From: Terriglobia bacterium
Lineage (GTDB): Bacteria; Acidobacteriota; Terriglobia; Terriglobales; Acidobacteriaceae
DNA: 64,000 nucleotides
Direction: 5' to 3'
Assembly (NCBI GenBank): GCA_020073395.1
Contig: JAIQFF010000002.1
Span: forward strand, 1-64,000
A program made the translations under genes and the position numbers. Below are positions 36,290 through 45,324 of the stretch, piece after piece (the first letter of the stretch is position 1; each line of letters begins with the position of its first letter). The notes beneath the pieces were generated by a model. The model made no database searches. It had not been told where the DNA came from and saw only the letters and a list, made by a program, of their open reading frames with translations.

Positions 36290-37563
36290 GAACCTCCAGC
36301 TCCCTGCCCAGCCTCTTCCTCTACCGGAAAGAAGATCACGAAACCGGCCCCCTTCTCATCTGATTTCTCTAGCCGGATAGTGCCGTGATGCTCATCCACA
36401 ATCTTTGAAACGATGGAAAGCCCCAGTCCGACGCCAGTTTTCTTGGTGGTCACAAAAGGATTAAAGATCTGCTCCCGCATTTCCGCCGGGACCCCAGGGC
36501 CGGTGTCTTTCAACCGCACCTGAACCCCCTTACGCCCGTTCGAACTCGTGCCCGAAACCTCGACTCGAAAGGTTCCGCCATCCTCGCCCATGGCCTCATA
36601 GGCGTTCTGGACCAGATTCAGAAACACCTGTTCGCAAAGATTCTCGTCGAGCGGCACCAGAGGCAAATCACCCTGATATTCGCGCTGCACCACTATGGGC
36701 TCGCCCTTCCACTGTTCCGCCACTGACTTCAGGGCCTGGTCAAGCAGGTCCGTCACCCGCAGGAGACGGGTTTCGATACGCAGCGGCCGCGCAAAATCGA
36801 GAAAGCGGGTGACCAGCGCGCTCGCCCGGTTTACTTCGCTCGATATGTACCCTGCCAGCTCGCTGGCCAGGGGATTCGAGTCTTCCAGCTTGCGGTTGAG
36901 GGTCTCCGCCGACCCCTTGATCACTCCCAGCGGATTGCGAATTTCGTGCGCCAAACCCGCTGAAAGCTGCCCCAGGGCCGCCAGCCGCTCAGAGCGTCGA
37001 GCTTCCGCCTGGGCCCGCTCCAGCTGGCGATTGACCTCCGTCAATTGTTCGGCCACCTGCTGATATTGCGTCGTCTTCCGCCGGTTCTCCAGGGTGAAGC
37101 GGTTCACCACCATCGCTGCCAGGAAAAAAAACATGATGCGGATGGCGAGTTCGGCCGCTCCGGTGGGGGTCAGAGTGTATTCCTGCAACGCTGGATAGAG
37201 ATATGAACAGTAGGCGGCCGAGGCCAGCGCGGTCCAGAGCAAAGTGCCCCAGGAACCAAAGTGGATGGCGGCGGTAACGATCGGGACGTAGTAGATAGGA
37301 TAGTAACTGCTGTTAATGCCCAGCTCGCCCGTGTGATTTATCAGCAGTGTCGCCAACAGGATCTTGATCAGGACCACGAGGGAGCGTCCATATCGCGGCC
37401 AGTTTGCGATGATTCGGCCTTCGGCCAGCTGGACTACGCCAATGGCCAGCAACACCAGCTGCTTGTGGCGTTCCCACACTGGCGGTAACGCTGCCAGGCC
37501 CAACAGGAAAAGCAGCCAAAGCACGTCCATCCAGCTGATACGGCTTTGTTTTTCTTCGTTCAT
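36286..37563 (-). CDS. Membrane sensor histidine kinase (NtrB/ZraS-like)
   Basis: This 425-residue kinase has about six N-terminal hydrophobic segments (residues 8-160), a short coiled linker, a HisKA domain with LAHEIRNPLGVIKGSAETL and an HATPase domain with NLVQNAYEAM and DTGPGVP. There is no large periplasmic loop, so the signal is probably sensed within or near the membrane. Its stop overlaps the ATG of the NtrC-type regulator by 4 bp, so the pair is coupled. Confidence 0.92.
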   Translation of the reverse strand: MNEEKQSRISWMDVLWLLFLLGLAALPPVWERHKQLVLLAIGVVQLAEGRIIANWPRYGRSLVVLIKILLATLLINHTGELGINSSYYPIYYVPIVTAAIHFGSWGTLLWTALASAAYCSYLYPALQEYTLTPTGAAELAIRIMFFFLAAMVVNRFTLENRRKTTQYQQVAEQLTEVNRQLERAQAEARRSERLAALGQLSAGLAHEIRNPLGVIKGSAETLNRKLEDSNPLASELAGYISSEVNRASALVTRFLDFARPLRIETRLLRVTDLLDQALKSVAEQWKGEPIVVQREYQGDLPLVPLDENLCEQVFLNLVQNAYEAMGEDGGTFRVEVSGTSSNGRKGVQVRLKDTGPGVPAEMREQIFNPFVTTKKTGVGLGLSIVSKIVDEHHGTIRLEKSDEKGAGFVIFFPVEEEAGQGAGGS

Positions 37564-37789
37564 CGAGACGGCTATAACCCTCGGACCTCACCATAGCCTC
37601 GTCAGCAGTGTATCTCGCCTCATATCTTGACGGTCAACGGAACCTCGATTCCGGTTAGCGCCTCGCGTTGAACGAATCCCGGTGAGCGCAAGTCGAAGGC
37701 CCTCTCTTTTTCCGAAGATTTATCAGCTCATAGGGATCCTTCGACTCCGAAAGGCATTTCGCAGCGAAATATCTTCCTCCGCTCAGGAG

Positions 37790-37829
<40 letters not shown>

Positions 37830-38032
37830 GCGGCAGCCTCTCAGCGGTTACTACGCCCCCGGCCGCAAGAGTCGAAGAGATTGCCCGCACCCGGTACAAT
37901 TGCCGAGCCCATGACTATCCGCCTCTTCCCAAATCGGAGAGATTTCCACAGTAGCCCGAATGGGCCATTCACAGGCTCCCTCCCAGCCTTTATCTTGATG
38001 TTGAGCAGGCTTCGGGGGAGGGCTGTTCGACA

Positions 38033-38066
38033 AACGTCCCATGACTTAACCAAGTCTGGGACGTTT
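38033..38066 (+). terminator. Intrinsic terminator-like hairpin upstream of the fucose cassette
   Basis: AACGTCCCA and TGGGACGTT form the stem base, GACTT/AAGTC extend it around an AACC loop, and TTTTGT follows on the plus strand. No upstream gene on that strand needs terminating, so it may be an attenuator in the leader of the dehydrogenase-fucP operon, or may end an unseen small RNA. Confidence 0.6.
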
Positions 38067-38152
38067 TGTATTGAGCGCCACATCACACACCTGACGTGTC
38101 CAACCGTAAAGAAGAAGCGGCATCCCGGCGCCGCCGCGGGAAGGACAATGAA

Positions 38153-39166
38153 TTGAAGGCCCTGGTAATCAAAGAGCCGGGACACGCGGAGATCAGGGCA
38201 GTGTCCGACCCAGCGGCCGATCGGGGCGGCCTGCTTCTGAAGGTCCGCATGGTGGGTTTTTGCGGAAGTGACCTGAATTCCTTCCGCGGCCGCAACCCAC
38301 TGGTATCTTTCCCCCGAATTCCCGGCCACGAAGTTTCGGCCACGATTGTCGAAGGCAGTAACCAGAACCCCGCACTTGCTGCCGGGGTGGATGTGACGCT
38401 GTCTCCCTACACCAGTTGCGGCCAGTGCGCCTCCTGCCGCCGCGGCCGCCCCAATGCCTGCCAATTCAATGAGACGCTCGGAGTACAGCGGGACGGGGCA
38501 GCCACGGAATACATCGTAGTGCCCGCTGAAAGAATCTATCCGGCGAAGCTTACCCTCAAGGAGTTGTGCCTGGTAGAACCGTTGACCGTTGGCTTTCACG
38601 CGGTGGCCCGTGGACGGGTGACTGCCAACGATAGGGTGGCAATCCTGGGCTGTGGCGGGGTTGGGCTCGGCGCCGTGGCCGCGTCGGGTTTCCGCAGCGC
38701 AAGGACCATCGCCATCGACCTGGACGACGAAAAGCTAAACACCGCACGGGCGGCGGGCGCCACCCATTCCATCAACACGGCCAGGGAAGAGTTGCACCCG
38801 CGCCTGGCTGAATTCACCGATGGCCGCGGCCCCGACGTGATAGTCGAAGCCATCGGACTACCCGCAACCTTCCGTGCCGCGGTAGAAGAAGTGGCCTTCA
38901 CCGGCAGAGTCGTGTATATCGGTTATGCCAAAGAGTTGGTGGCTTACGAGACCCGGCTCTTCGTACAGAAAGAACTCGACATTCTCGGGTCGCGAAACGC
39001 TCTGCCGGAGGATTTTCGCGATGTAATTCGCATGCTGGAGGAGCATCGCTTTCCGGTAGACGATGCCGTCAGCTCGATCGTGACCATGAATGAAGCTCCG
39101 CATGCCCTGGCGGCATGGAGCGAGAATCCGACGCGGGTGAAGAAAATCATGATGCGCATGGACTGA
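38153..39166 (+). CDS. Zinc-dependent medium-chain dehydrogenase (sugar/polyol type)
   Basis: This enzyme of the MDR zinc-alcohol dehydrogenase family is related to LgoD/RspB-type sugar-acid and polyol dehydrogenases. A TTG start at 38153 with GGAAGGA 7 nt upstream gives 337 residues. Catalytic zinc ligands are Cys37 (GFCGSD) and His59 (PGHE). The structural zinc site is CGQCASCRRGRPNAC, and NAD binding uses GCGGVG. GSRNALPEDF near the C-terminus matches the LgoD/RspB group. Position ahead of fucP suggests oxidation of L-fucose or a derived acid, an inference. Confidence 0.85.
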   Translation: MKALVIKEPGHAEIRAVSDPAADRGGLLLKVRMVGFCGSDLNSFRGRNPLVSFPRIPGHEVSATIVEGSNQNPALAAGVDVTLSPYTSCGQCASCRRGRPNACQFNETLGVQRDGAATEYIVVPAERIYPAKLTLKELCLVEPLTVGFHAVARGRVTANDRVAILGCGGVGLGAVAASGFRSARTIAIDLDDEKLNTARAAGATHSINTAREELHPRLAEFTDGRGPDVIVEAIGLPATFRAAVEEVAFTGRVVYIGYAKELVAYETRLFVQKELDILGSRNALPEDFRDVIRMLEEHRFPVDDAVSSIVTMNEAPHALAAWSENPTRVKKIMMRMD

Positions 39167-39207
39167 GTGAGGGCTTCTGTGTGTGATGTGTAGTTGTGTG
39201 GGTTTCT

Positions 39208-39283
39208 GTGTGGTCGCGGGCGACTCGCCCGCGAGAGCTGAAAGCAAAGTCAAAAGCCGCAGGCGAGTCGCCCGCGACCACAC
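39208..39283. repeat. Dispersed palindromic element, family A (copy 4)
   Basis: GTGTGGTCGCGGGCGACTCG (start 39208) and its perfect complement (39262-39283) form 22-bp arms around an interior with AAAGTCAAAAG. The element sits in the spacer between the dehydrogenase gene and fucP and would form a stable hairpin in the operon mRNA. Confidence 0.88.
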
Positions 39284-39302
39284 TCGGATAAGAGATCACT
39301 CT

Positions 39303-40616
39303 ATGCAAGTATCGAATGCTGCCGTCAGCCCAGCTACGACTGGGTCCAGGCACGGACTGCTGTTCCCTGCTGGGCACCTCCTGCCCTTCTTTCTGGTTAC
39401 AGCACTGTTCTTCTTATGGGGCGTGCCCAACAACCTGAACGATGTGCTGATCCGGCAGTTCATGAAATCATTTGCCATTACCCGGTTCCAGGCGGGCCTG
39501 GTACAGTTTGCGTTTTACATGGGCTACGTCGTCCTGGCGATGCCGGCGGCGCTGCTCATGCGCAAGCTCGGCTACAAATCCGGATTCGTGATCGGACTGC
39601 TCCTGTTCAGCTTGGGGACATTCCTGTTCTGGCCGGCCGCGGTGGCGGGGCGCTATATTTTTTTTCTGCTCGCCCTGTTCGTCATTGCCAGCGGATTGTC
39701 CTTTCTCGAAACTGCCTCCAACCCCTTCATCGCGCAGTTGGGAGATCCGGAGAGTTCGGAGAGACGCCTCAACTTCTCACAGGCCTTCAATCCCCTGGGT
39801 TCGATCAGCGGTGTCCTCATCGGCACGGCATTCATCTTTTCCGGCGTGGAATTGAGTTCGCAACAGGTTGATTCCCTGAAGTCGCAACATCTCTATGACG
39901 CGTACTTGCGATCGGAAACGCTGCGCGTAGTCAAGCCCTATCTGGTTCTGGGGGTGATCGCGCTGATCTGGGCGGTGTTAATTTGGCGGACGAAATTTCC
40001 CGCGATTCAGAGCGAGCATGAAGCCGGCGGCGATCATGGGCGCTTTCTGGACCTGCTCCGCTATCCGCACTTCCTGCTGGCCGTGGTGGCACAATTCCTG
40101 TACGTCGGCGCCCAGGTGGGGACATGGAGCTATTTCATCCAGTATGTGCAGGACTACACCCACCAGCCCGAGAAAGTCGCGGGATACTTCCTCACTGGCA
40201 CGCTAGGGGGCTTCGGAATCGGACGTTTTATCTCCGCTTACCTGATGCGCTTCATCGCCCCCAACAAACTACTGGGCATATACGCCTTATTCAACATCGT
40301 GTTGGTCAGTGTGGCCGTGCTGCGGCCGGGCTGGGTCGGATTGTGGGCGGTCTTTCTCACCAGCTTCTTCATGTCGCTGATGTTTCCCACCATCTTCGCC
40401 CTGGGATTGAAGAAACTCGGGCCCAACACCAAGATTGGCGGCTCCTTGCTGGTGATGGCAATCGGCGGCGGGGCCGCGGTGCCGCCGCTCATGGGCCTGA
40501 TTGCGGAAGCCCACGGCATGGCCGCAGCGTATTTGCTTCCCCTCGTGGCCTATGCCTTTATCGCGGCCTACGCCTTCGTCGGCGCCAAGGCCGGACTTTC
40601 TGAGGAAACGGTGTGA
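39303..40616 (+). CDS. fucP: L-fucose:proton symporter FucP
   Basis: This 437-residue MFS transporter belongs to the FHS/FucP family. It has 12 hydrophobic segments, the FFLWGVPNNLNDVLIRQF element in the first helix region, and the SFLETASNPF and FSQAFNPLG motifs specific to FucP-like sugar symporters. The ATG at 39303 was chosen over an upstream in-frame start that would translate the palindromic repeat. It imports L-fucose released by the two fucosidases encoded downstream. Confidence 0.92.
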   Translation: MQVSNAAVSPATTGSRHGLLFPAGHLLPFFLVTALFFLWGVPNNLNDVLIRQFMKSFAITRFQAGLVQFAFYMGYVVLAMPAALLMRKLGYKSGFVIGLLLFSLGTFLFWPAAVAGRYIFFLLALFVIASGLSFLETASNPFIAQLGDPESSERRLNFSQAFNPLGSISGVLIGTAFIFSGVELSSQQVDSLKSQHLYDAYLRSETLRVVKPYLVLGVIALIWAVLIWRTKFPAIQSEHEAGGDHGRFLDLLRYPHFLLAVVAQFLYVGAQVGTWSYFIQYVQDYTHQPEKVAGYFLTGTLGGFGIGRFISAYLMRFIAPNKLLGIYALFNIVLVSVAVLRPGWVGLWAVFLTSFFMSLMFPTIFALGLKKLGPNTKIGGSLLVMAIGGGAAVPPLMGLIAEAHGMAAAYLLPLVAYAFIAAYAFVGAKAGLSEETV

Positions 40617-40670
40617 GAAACGTGTCGGTGTTCCGGACAGCAATAAAAAATACTGGTGATAAAGGAAAAC

Positions 40671-42335
40671 ATGCACATGCCTCCCCTGCCCCTGAGTTCC
40701 CTTCGCGGATTATTAGCCGGCATCCTGGCTCTCGGAGTCATAGCCGCTCTTCCCTGTCACTCCCAAACTCCGGCATCACCCACTGCTCCCACTGCGTCCG
40801 AAGACCCAGCTCTTATCGATCAGGCCTGGCAGAGGGCAAGTGCGAAGTATGACGCCCCGCGCACTGCGATCCTCGCTGACGTGGACCGCGTTGCTCATCA
40901 GGGCCCGTTTCGTCCGGACTGGGAATCGCTTCAGAAATATCAGGTCCCCGAGTGGTACAAGGATGCGAAGTTCGGAATCTTCATTCATTGGGGTATCTAT
41001 TCAGTCCCGGCGTTTGGCAACGAGTGGTATCCGCGCAACATGTACAGAAAAGATTCGGAAGAGTACCAACACCACATCGCCACCTACGGGCCGCAGGACA
41101 AGTTTGGCTACAAGGATCTCATCCCCATGTTCAGGGCCGAGCACTTTGATGCCGTCGCCTGGGCTCGCCTGTTCAAGGAATCGGGCGCCAAATACGTGGT
41201 CCCCGTGGCGGAGCATCATGACGGCTTCGCCATGTATGACAGCGGTCTTAGCGACTGGACTGCAGCCAAGATGGGCCCGAAACGCGACGTTATCGGCGAC
41301 CTGGCCCAGGCGGTTCGGGCGGAAGGTTTGCACTTTGGAACATCCTCGCACCGCGTGGAGCACAATTTTTTCCTGGGCATTGGCCGCACTATTCCGTCCG
41401 ACATCAACGATCCGAAATACGCTGCCTTCTACGGCCCGGCGCATACCTGGCTGGAGGCCCGGAGGGGCACGCCGCTCGCCAACGATTTCACTTACGTCTC
41501 TTCCGCCTGGGCCGACGACTGGCTGGCCCGCTCTTCCGAGATTGTCGAGAAGTACCATCCCGACATCATGTACTTCGACTGGTGGATCGGCCAGCCTTCT
41601 ATCCGTCCCAATCTGACCCGATTCGCGGCGTTTTACTACAATGCATCGCTCAAATACGGCGATCACGTTGGCGTCATAAACTACAAAGACTGGGCCATTG
41701 AAGAACACTCCGCGGTCCTCGACCTGGAACGCGGGCAGCTTGCCGACATTCGCCCCCTGTACTGGCAGACCGACACCTCGGTCAGCAACAAATCCTGGGG
41801 CTATATCAAGAACGACACTTTCAAATCGCCGCAGTTTGTGGTGCAGCAGCTCATCGATATCGTCAGCAAGAACGGCAATCTGCTCCTGAACATCGGTCCG
41901 AAGCCGGATGGCACCATCCCCGACGAGGTGCAGCAGGTGTTGCGGGACGTGGGTTCGTGGCTCGCGGTGAACGGCGACGCAATTTACGGAACGCGTCCGT
42001 GGAAGATTTACGGCGAAGGGCCAACCCAGGTCGCAGCGGGTTCGTTCCATGACACCGACACCGCCAACTACACCGCGGAAGACTTCCGCTTCACCACGAA
42101 AGGCAACAACCTGTACGCCATTGAACTGGGCTGGCCGGCCGGCGGAGAGGCAGTCATTCATTCGCTGGGCACAGCGGTGGGCAGCCAGAAAGTTGAGTCG
42201 GTGAGCCTGGTCGGCTCGGATGCCAGGATTCAATCGCGGCAAGAGGCCGACGGTTTGCACCTGCAACTTCCGCCGCAAGCTCCCGGCAAGTATGCTTATG
42301 TTTTCCGCGTGCTTTTTGGAAACGCAGCCCGATAG
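40671..42335 (+). CDS. Secreted GH29 alpha-L-fucosidase (first copy)
   Basis: From the ATG at 40671 (AAAGGA just upstream) this is a 554-residue enzyme with a signal peptide (about residues 1-31, ending CHSQ). GH29 motifs are FGIFIHWGIYSVPAFGNEWY, VPVAEHHDGFAMYDS and PDIMYFDWWIG, with the nucleophile aspartate in YFDWW. The C-terminal beta domain follows DGTIPDEVQQVL. It removes alpha-L-fucose from glycans outside the cytoplasm. It precedes a second GH29 gene. Confidence 0.92.
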   Translation: MHMPPLPLSSLRGLLAGILALGVIAALPCHSQTPASPTAPTASEDPALIDQAWQRASAKYDAPRTAILADVDRVAHQGPFRPDWESLQKYQVPEWYKDAKFGIFIHWGIYSVPAFGNEWYPRNMYRKDSEEYQHHIATYGPQDKFGYKDLIPMFRAEHFDAVAWARLFKESGAKYVVPVAEHHDGFAMYDSGLSDWTAAKMGPKRDVIGDLAQAVRAEGLHFGTSSHRVEHNFFLGIGRTIPSDINDPKYAAFYGPAHTWLEARRGTPLANDFTYVSSAWADDWLARSSEIVEKYHPDIMYFDWWIGQPSIRPNLTRFAAFYYNASLKYGDHVGVINYKDWAIEEHSAVLDLERGQLADIRPLYWQTDTSVSNKSWGYIKNDTFKSPQFVVQQLIDIVSKNGNLLLNIGPKPDGTIPDEVQQVLRDVGSWLAVNGDAIYGTRPWKIYGEGPTQVAAGSFHDTDTANYTAEDFRFTTKGNNLYAIELGWPAGGEAVIHSLGTAVGSQKVESVSLVGSDARIQSRQEADGLHLQLPPQAPGKYAYVFRVLFGNAAR

Positions 42336-42366
42336 ACTGCGGGTTCCAACCAATCAGGAGGCGCTC

Positions 42367-43794
42367 GTGCTTCGTCCTCAGGTTTGCGGTGTCAGCCCGA
42401 TCATTTTCCTTCTCTTGTTCTGCTTCCTGGTTCTCCCCAGCCTTCAGGCCCAACCCTCGCACTACGAACCGACGATCGAGTCCCTCAACCGGCACCCTCT
42501 CCCCCAGTGGTATGCGGATGCCAAACTCGGGATATTCATTCACTGGGGTCTATATTCGGTCCCGGGATGGGCTCCGCTGACCCATCCTGAGCATGACTTC
42601 GGCAATCAGGACTACATCGTCAACAATCCTTACGCTGAATGGTATTTCAACACCATGCGCCTGGAGGGCTCGCCCACCCAGGCGTATCACCGCGAGCACT
42701 ACGGCGCCAACTACGACTACTACAATTTCGCTCCGATCTTCGACCGCGAGATCAAGAAGTGGAATCCCGAGGCCTGGGCGAAAATATTCCGTGACGCCGG
42801 CGCCAAGTATGTGGTGCTCACGTCGAAGCATCACGATGGATTCACGCTCTGGCCCAGTTCAACTCCGAATCCTACGCTGCTGCCGGATCGCCAGCACGCC
42901 ACCCGCGATATCGTCGGCGAGTTGACCACCGCCGTCCGCAGTCAGGGCCTGCGCATGGGTCTGTACTATTCCGGCGGATACGATTGGACCTTTGTGCCCG
43001 GCCCGATCCGCGAGTCGGGGGACCATCAAAAGGTAAAGCCGCAAAGCGAAGCCTACGGCAAATATGCGGACGCTCACGTGCGGGAACTGATTGAACGCTA
43101 CCATCCCGCGCTGCTTTGGAACGACATCGACTATCCCAAGTCCGGACATCCTTTAGAGATCATGGCGGAGTATTACAACGCCGTGCCCGATGGCGTCATC
43201 GACGACCGCTTCGGAGTCAAGCATTCTGATTTCAGATCTCCGGAATACCAGACCCTCGACCACATCAGTCCGACCAAATGGGAGGAGTGCCGCGGCCTGG
43301 GACGCTCCTTCGGCTACAACCGCGCCGAAGGCGAAGCCGAGACTATCGCTCCCGATGAACTCATCCATCTGCTGGTCGATATCGTAAGTAAGAACGGAAA
43401 TCTGCTGCTCGACGTTGGCCCGGAAGCCGACGGCACTATCCCGCCTGTCCAGATGAGCCGCCTGCAGGCGCTGGGAGAGTGGCTGCAGCAGAATGGCGAA
43501 GCCATCTATGGCACACGGCCATGGAAGCGGGCTGTGGGTGAGACCGCTGAAGGAATCCCCGTCCGATTTACTCAGAAGGACGCCGCAGTCTATACCACCC
43601 TGCTCGGTCAGCCGAAAGCGACCAGCATCACGCTCAAAGGTGTTTCCTTTAAGGCGGGCTCGCAGATTTACCTGCTGGGAAGCTCCAGGCCCGTCGCATG
43701 GTCGCAGCAAGGAAATGATATTCGCGTTGACCTGCCTTCCTCTCTTCCCGGGCACTATGCCGTTGTGCTTAAGCTGGCAGGGCCAGTGTCCTGA
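42367..43794 (+). CDS. Secreted GH29 alpha-L-fucosidase (second copy)
   Basis: I chose a GTG start at 42367 because AGGAGG lies 5 nt before it and a signal peptide follows directly (hydrophobic core IIFLLLFCFLVLP, cleaved near LQAQ). The longer open frame from 42220 overlaps the first fucosidase. The 475-residue protein has KLGIFIHWGLYSVPGWAP, VLTSKHHDGFTLWPS and HPALLWNDIDYPKSG, where the Asp of WNDID is the nucleophile. It is divergent from the first copy, so different linkage preference is likely. Confidence 0.92.
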   Translation: MLRPQVCGVSPIIFLLLFCFLVLPSLQAQPSHYEPTIESLNRHPLPQWYADAKLGIFIHWGLYSVPGWAPLTHPEHDFGNQDYIVNNPYAEWYFNTMRLEGSPTQAYHREHYGANYDYYNFAPIFDREIKKWNPEAWAKIFRDAGAKYVVLTSKHHDGFTLWPSSTPNPTLLPDRQHATRDIVGELTTAVRSQGLRMGLYYSGGYDWTFVPGPIRESGDHQKVKPQSEAYGKYADAHVRELIERYHPALLWNDIDYPKSGHPLEIMAEYYNAVPDGVIDDRFGVKHSDFRSPEYQTLDHISPTKWEECRGLGRSFGYNRAEGEAETIAPDELIHLLVDIVSKNGNLLLDVGPEADGTIPPVQMSRLQALGEWLQQNGEAIYGTRPWKRAVGETAEGIPVRFTQKDAAVYTTLLGQPKATSITLKGVSFKAGSQIYLLGSSRPVAWSQQGNDIRVDLPSSLPGHYAVVLKLAGPVS

Positions 43795-43822
43795 CCTGGA
43801 AGGGAAAGGGTGCGAACAACAA

Positions 43823-44161
43823 ATGAACCGAAGATTTTGCCTGACCTTAGACCTGAAAAATGATCGCGCGCTGATGGCCGAGTACAAGCGCTATCACCAG
43901 AAGATCTGGCCGGAGATTTCGCAAAGCATAAAAGATTCCGGGATCGAGGACATGGAGATCTATCTCCTGGGCACGCGCATGTTCATGATCATGGAAGTAA
44001 ACGAGCGCTTCTCTTTCGAAGCGAAAGGTCAGGCCGACCGGCAGAACCCGAAAGTTCAGGAGTGGGAAGATCTTATGTGGAAGTTCCAGCAATCGCTGCC
44101 CGAGGCCAAGCCGGGCGAGAAGTGGTTGCTCATGGAAAGAATATTCAAGCTGGAGCCCTGA
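43823..44161 (+). CDS. L-rhamnose/L-fucose mutarotase (RhaM-like)
   Basis: This 112-residue protein belongs to the RhaM (YiiL) family of dimeric ferredoxin-like mutarotases that interconvert alpha and beta anomers of 6-deoxy sugars. It has CLTLDLKNDRALMAEYKRYHQ with the catalytic-type His, YLLGTRMFMIMEV and the C-terminal WLLMERIFKL. Its place after fucP and two fucosidases suggests L-fucose is its substrate. It is the last gene of the cassette; a family A palindrome follows. Confidence 0.87.
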   Translation: MNRRFCLTLDLKNDRALMAEYKRYHQKIWPEISQSIKDSGIEDMEIYLLGTRMFMIMEVNERFSFEAKGQADRQNPKVQEWEDLMWKFQQSLPEAKPGEKWLLMERIFKLEP

Positions 44162-44172
44162 TGCAGTTGCTT

Positions 44173-44294
44173 GTGTGGGACGGACACTCTTGTCCGTCGC
44201 TTTTGACGTTGGTAGTGCAGCCGATTTTCAGGTCCAGGTCCGTCCACATTGAAGTCGAAGTCAAAGGCGACGGACAAGAGTGTCCGTCCCACAC
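44173..44294. repeat. Dispersed palindromic element, family A (copy 5)
   Basis: GTGTGGGACGGACACTCTTG opens a 28-bp arm (44173-44200) whose perfect complement is at 44267-44294. TTTTGAC and GTCAAAG flank the interior. It separates the convergent mutarotase and hypB genes, and its last base begins the TAG stop of hypB. Confidence 0.9.
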
Positions 44295-44986
44295 TAAACG
44301 GCTGCCATGGTTCGTGACTCAGCCAGCCGTTCTGCCAGGAATCCCAAGTACTCTTCGACTCCCTCTCCGGTCTTGGCGGAAAGCTGAAAGACGCGCATGC
44401 CTGGGCGGACGGCCTGAATGTTGCGCCGCGTGGCTTCTGAGTCGAACTCAACCGCCTCAGCCAAGTCGCTTTTGGTGATGATCGCCACATCCGCACTGTT
44501 GAAAATCGTCGGGTACTTGAGCGGCTTGTCTTCGCCCTCCGTCACCGACAGTAGCACCACGCGAAGATCTTCTCCCAGATCGTAGGACGAAGGACAGACC
44601 AGGTTGCCCACGTTCTCGATGAAGAGGAAGTCCAGTTGGCCGAGGTCCCATCCCTCTTCGTCCACAGCACGCTGCACCATGGCGGCCTCCAGGTGACAGA
44701 GAGTCCCCGTAATGATCTGCTTCACCGGGGCCAGGCTGCGAGCCAGTCGCGCCGCATCATTTTCTGTCGCGAGATCGCCGACCAGGGCAGCCACACGATA
44801 ACGCGGGCGAAGCAGGGTCAGCGTCTTTTCGAGGAACGCGGTCTTGCCCGACCCGGGGCTCGAAACCAGGCTCACCACGAACACCCCCGCAGCGTGAAAA
44901 CGAGTGCGAAGGGCGCGGGCCACGACATCGTTCTGCTTCAACACGTTCTTTCGAATTTCCACCAGCCGGGGTTCCGGACTCATCAC
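44294..44986 (-). CDS. hypB: [NiFe]-hydrogenase nickel-insertion GTPase HypB
   Basis: HypB delivers nickel to the large subunit with HypA and GTP hydrolysis. The 230-residue protein has the P-loop SSPGSGKTA (residues 42-50), a CHLEAAMVQRAVDE metal-site region and KSDLAEAVEFD for guanine binding. It lacks the N-terminal His-rich nickel store seen in some HypB proteins. Its ATG overlaps hypA by 4 bp. The stop codon abuts a family A palindrome. Confidence 0.94.
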   Translation of the reverse strand: MMSPEPRLVEIRKNVLKQNDVVARALRTRFHAAGVFVVSLVSSPGSGKTAFLEKTLTLLRPRYRVAALVGDLATENDAARLARSLAPVKQIITGTLCHLEAAMVQRAVDEEGWDLGQLDFLFIENVGNLVCPSSYDLGEDLRVVLLSVTEGEDKPLKYPTIFNSADVAIITKSDLAEAVEFDSEATRRNIQAVRPGMRVFQLSAKTGEGVEEYLGFLAERLAESRTMAAV

Positions 44987-45324
44987 TGTATCTCCAATGC
45001 CACCACTTCAAGTTCCTTGCCGTGGACGATCTCAGAAGTCGGCGTACCGCATTCCGCACAGCAAAATAGTTGAACCGAACTGAGAGGCCTCTGCACTTTG
45101 CAATGCGGACAAAAGATCACTACCGGCACATCCTCGATAACCAGGCGCGACCCCCGCAGCGGCGTATCGTCGCAGGCCATCTCGTAGGACGAGAGCAAAG
45201 CCTCCTTCACCACGCCGGAAAGCGCCCCCAGCTTGAGGTGCACCGCGTTCACTTGCACGCCCCGCTGCAGAGCCTCTTCCTGCGCCATTTCGACAATGCT
45301 CATCGCGATGGAGAGTTCATGCAT
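44983..45324 (-). CDS. hypA: Hydrogenase nickel/zinc metallochaperone HypA
   Basis: HypA binds nickel through His2 of MHELSIAM and carries a structural zinc site formed by two CxxC pairs at residues 72/75 (CPHC) and 89/92 (CAEC). It is 113 residues, the usual size. It overlaps hypB by 4 bp downstream, and its first 25 bp overlap the extended end of hypF. Confidence 0.94.
   Translation of the reverse strand: MHELSIAMSIVEMAQEEALQRGVQVNAVHLKLGALSGVVKEALLSSYEMACDDTPLRGSRLVIEDVPVVIFCPHCKVQRPLSSVQLFCCAECGTPTSEIVHGKELEVVALEIQ

Noticed and set aside
37881-38156. 91-codon plus-strand frame upstream of the dehydrogenase
   Set aside because: It crosses the terminator-like hairpin, has no recognisable ribosome-binding site and no family resemblance.
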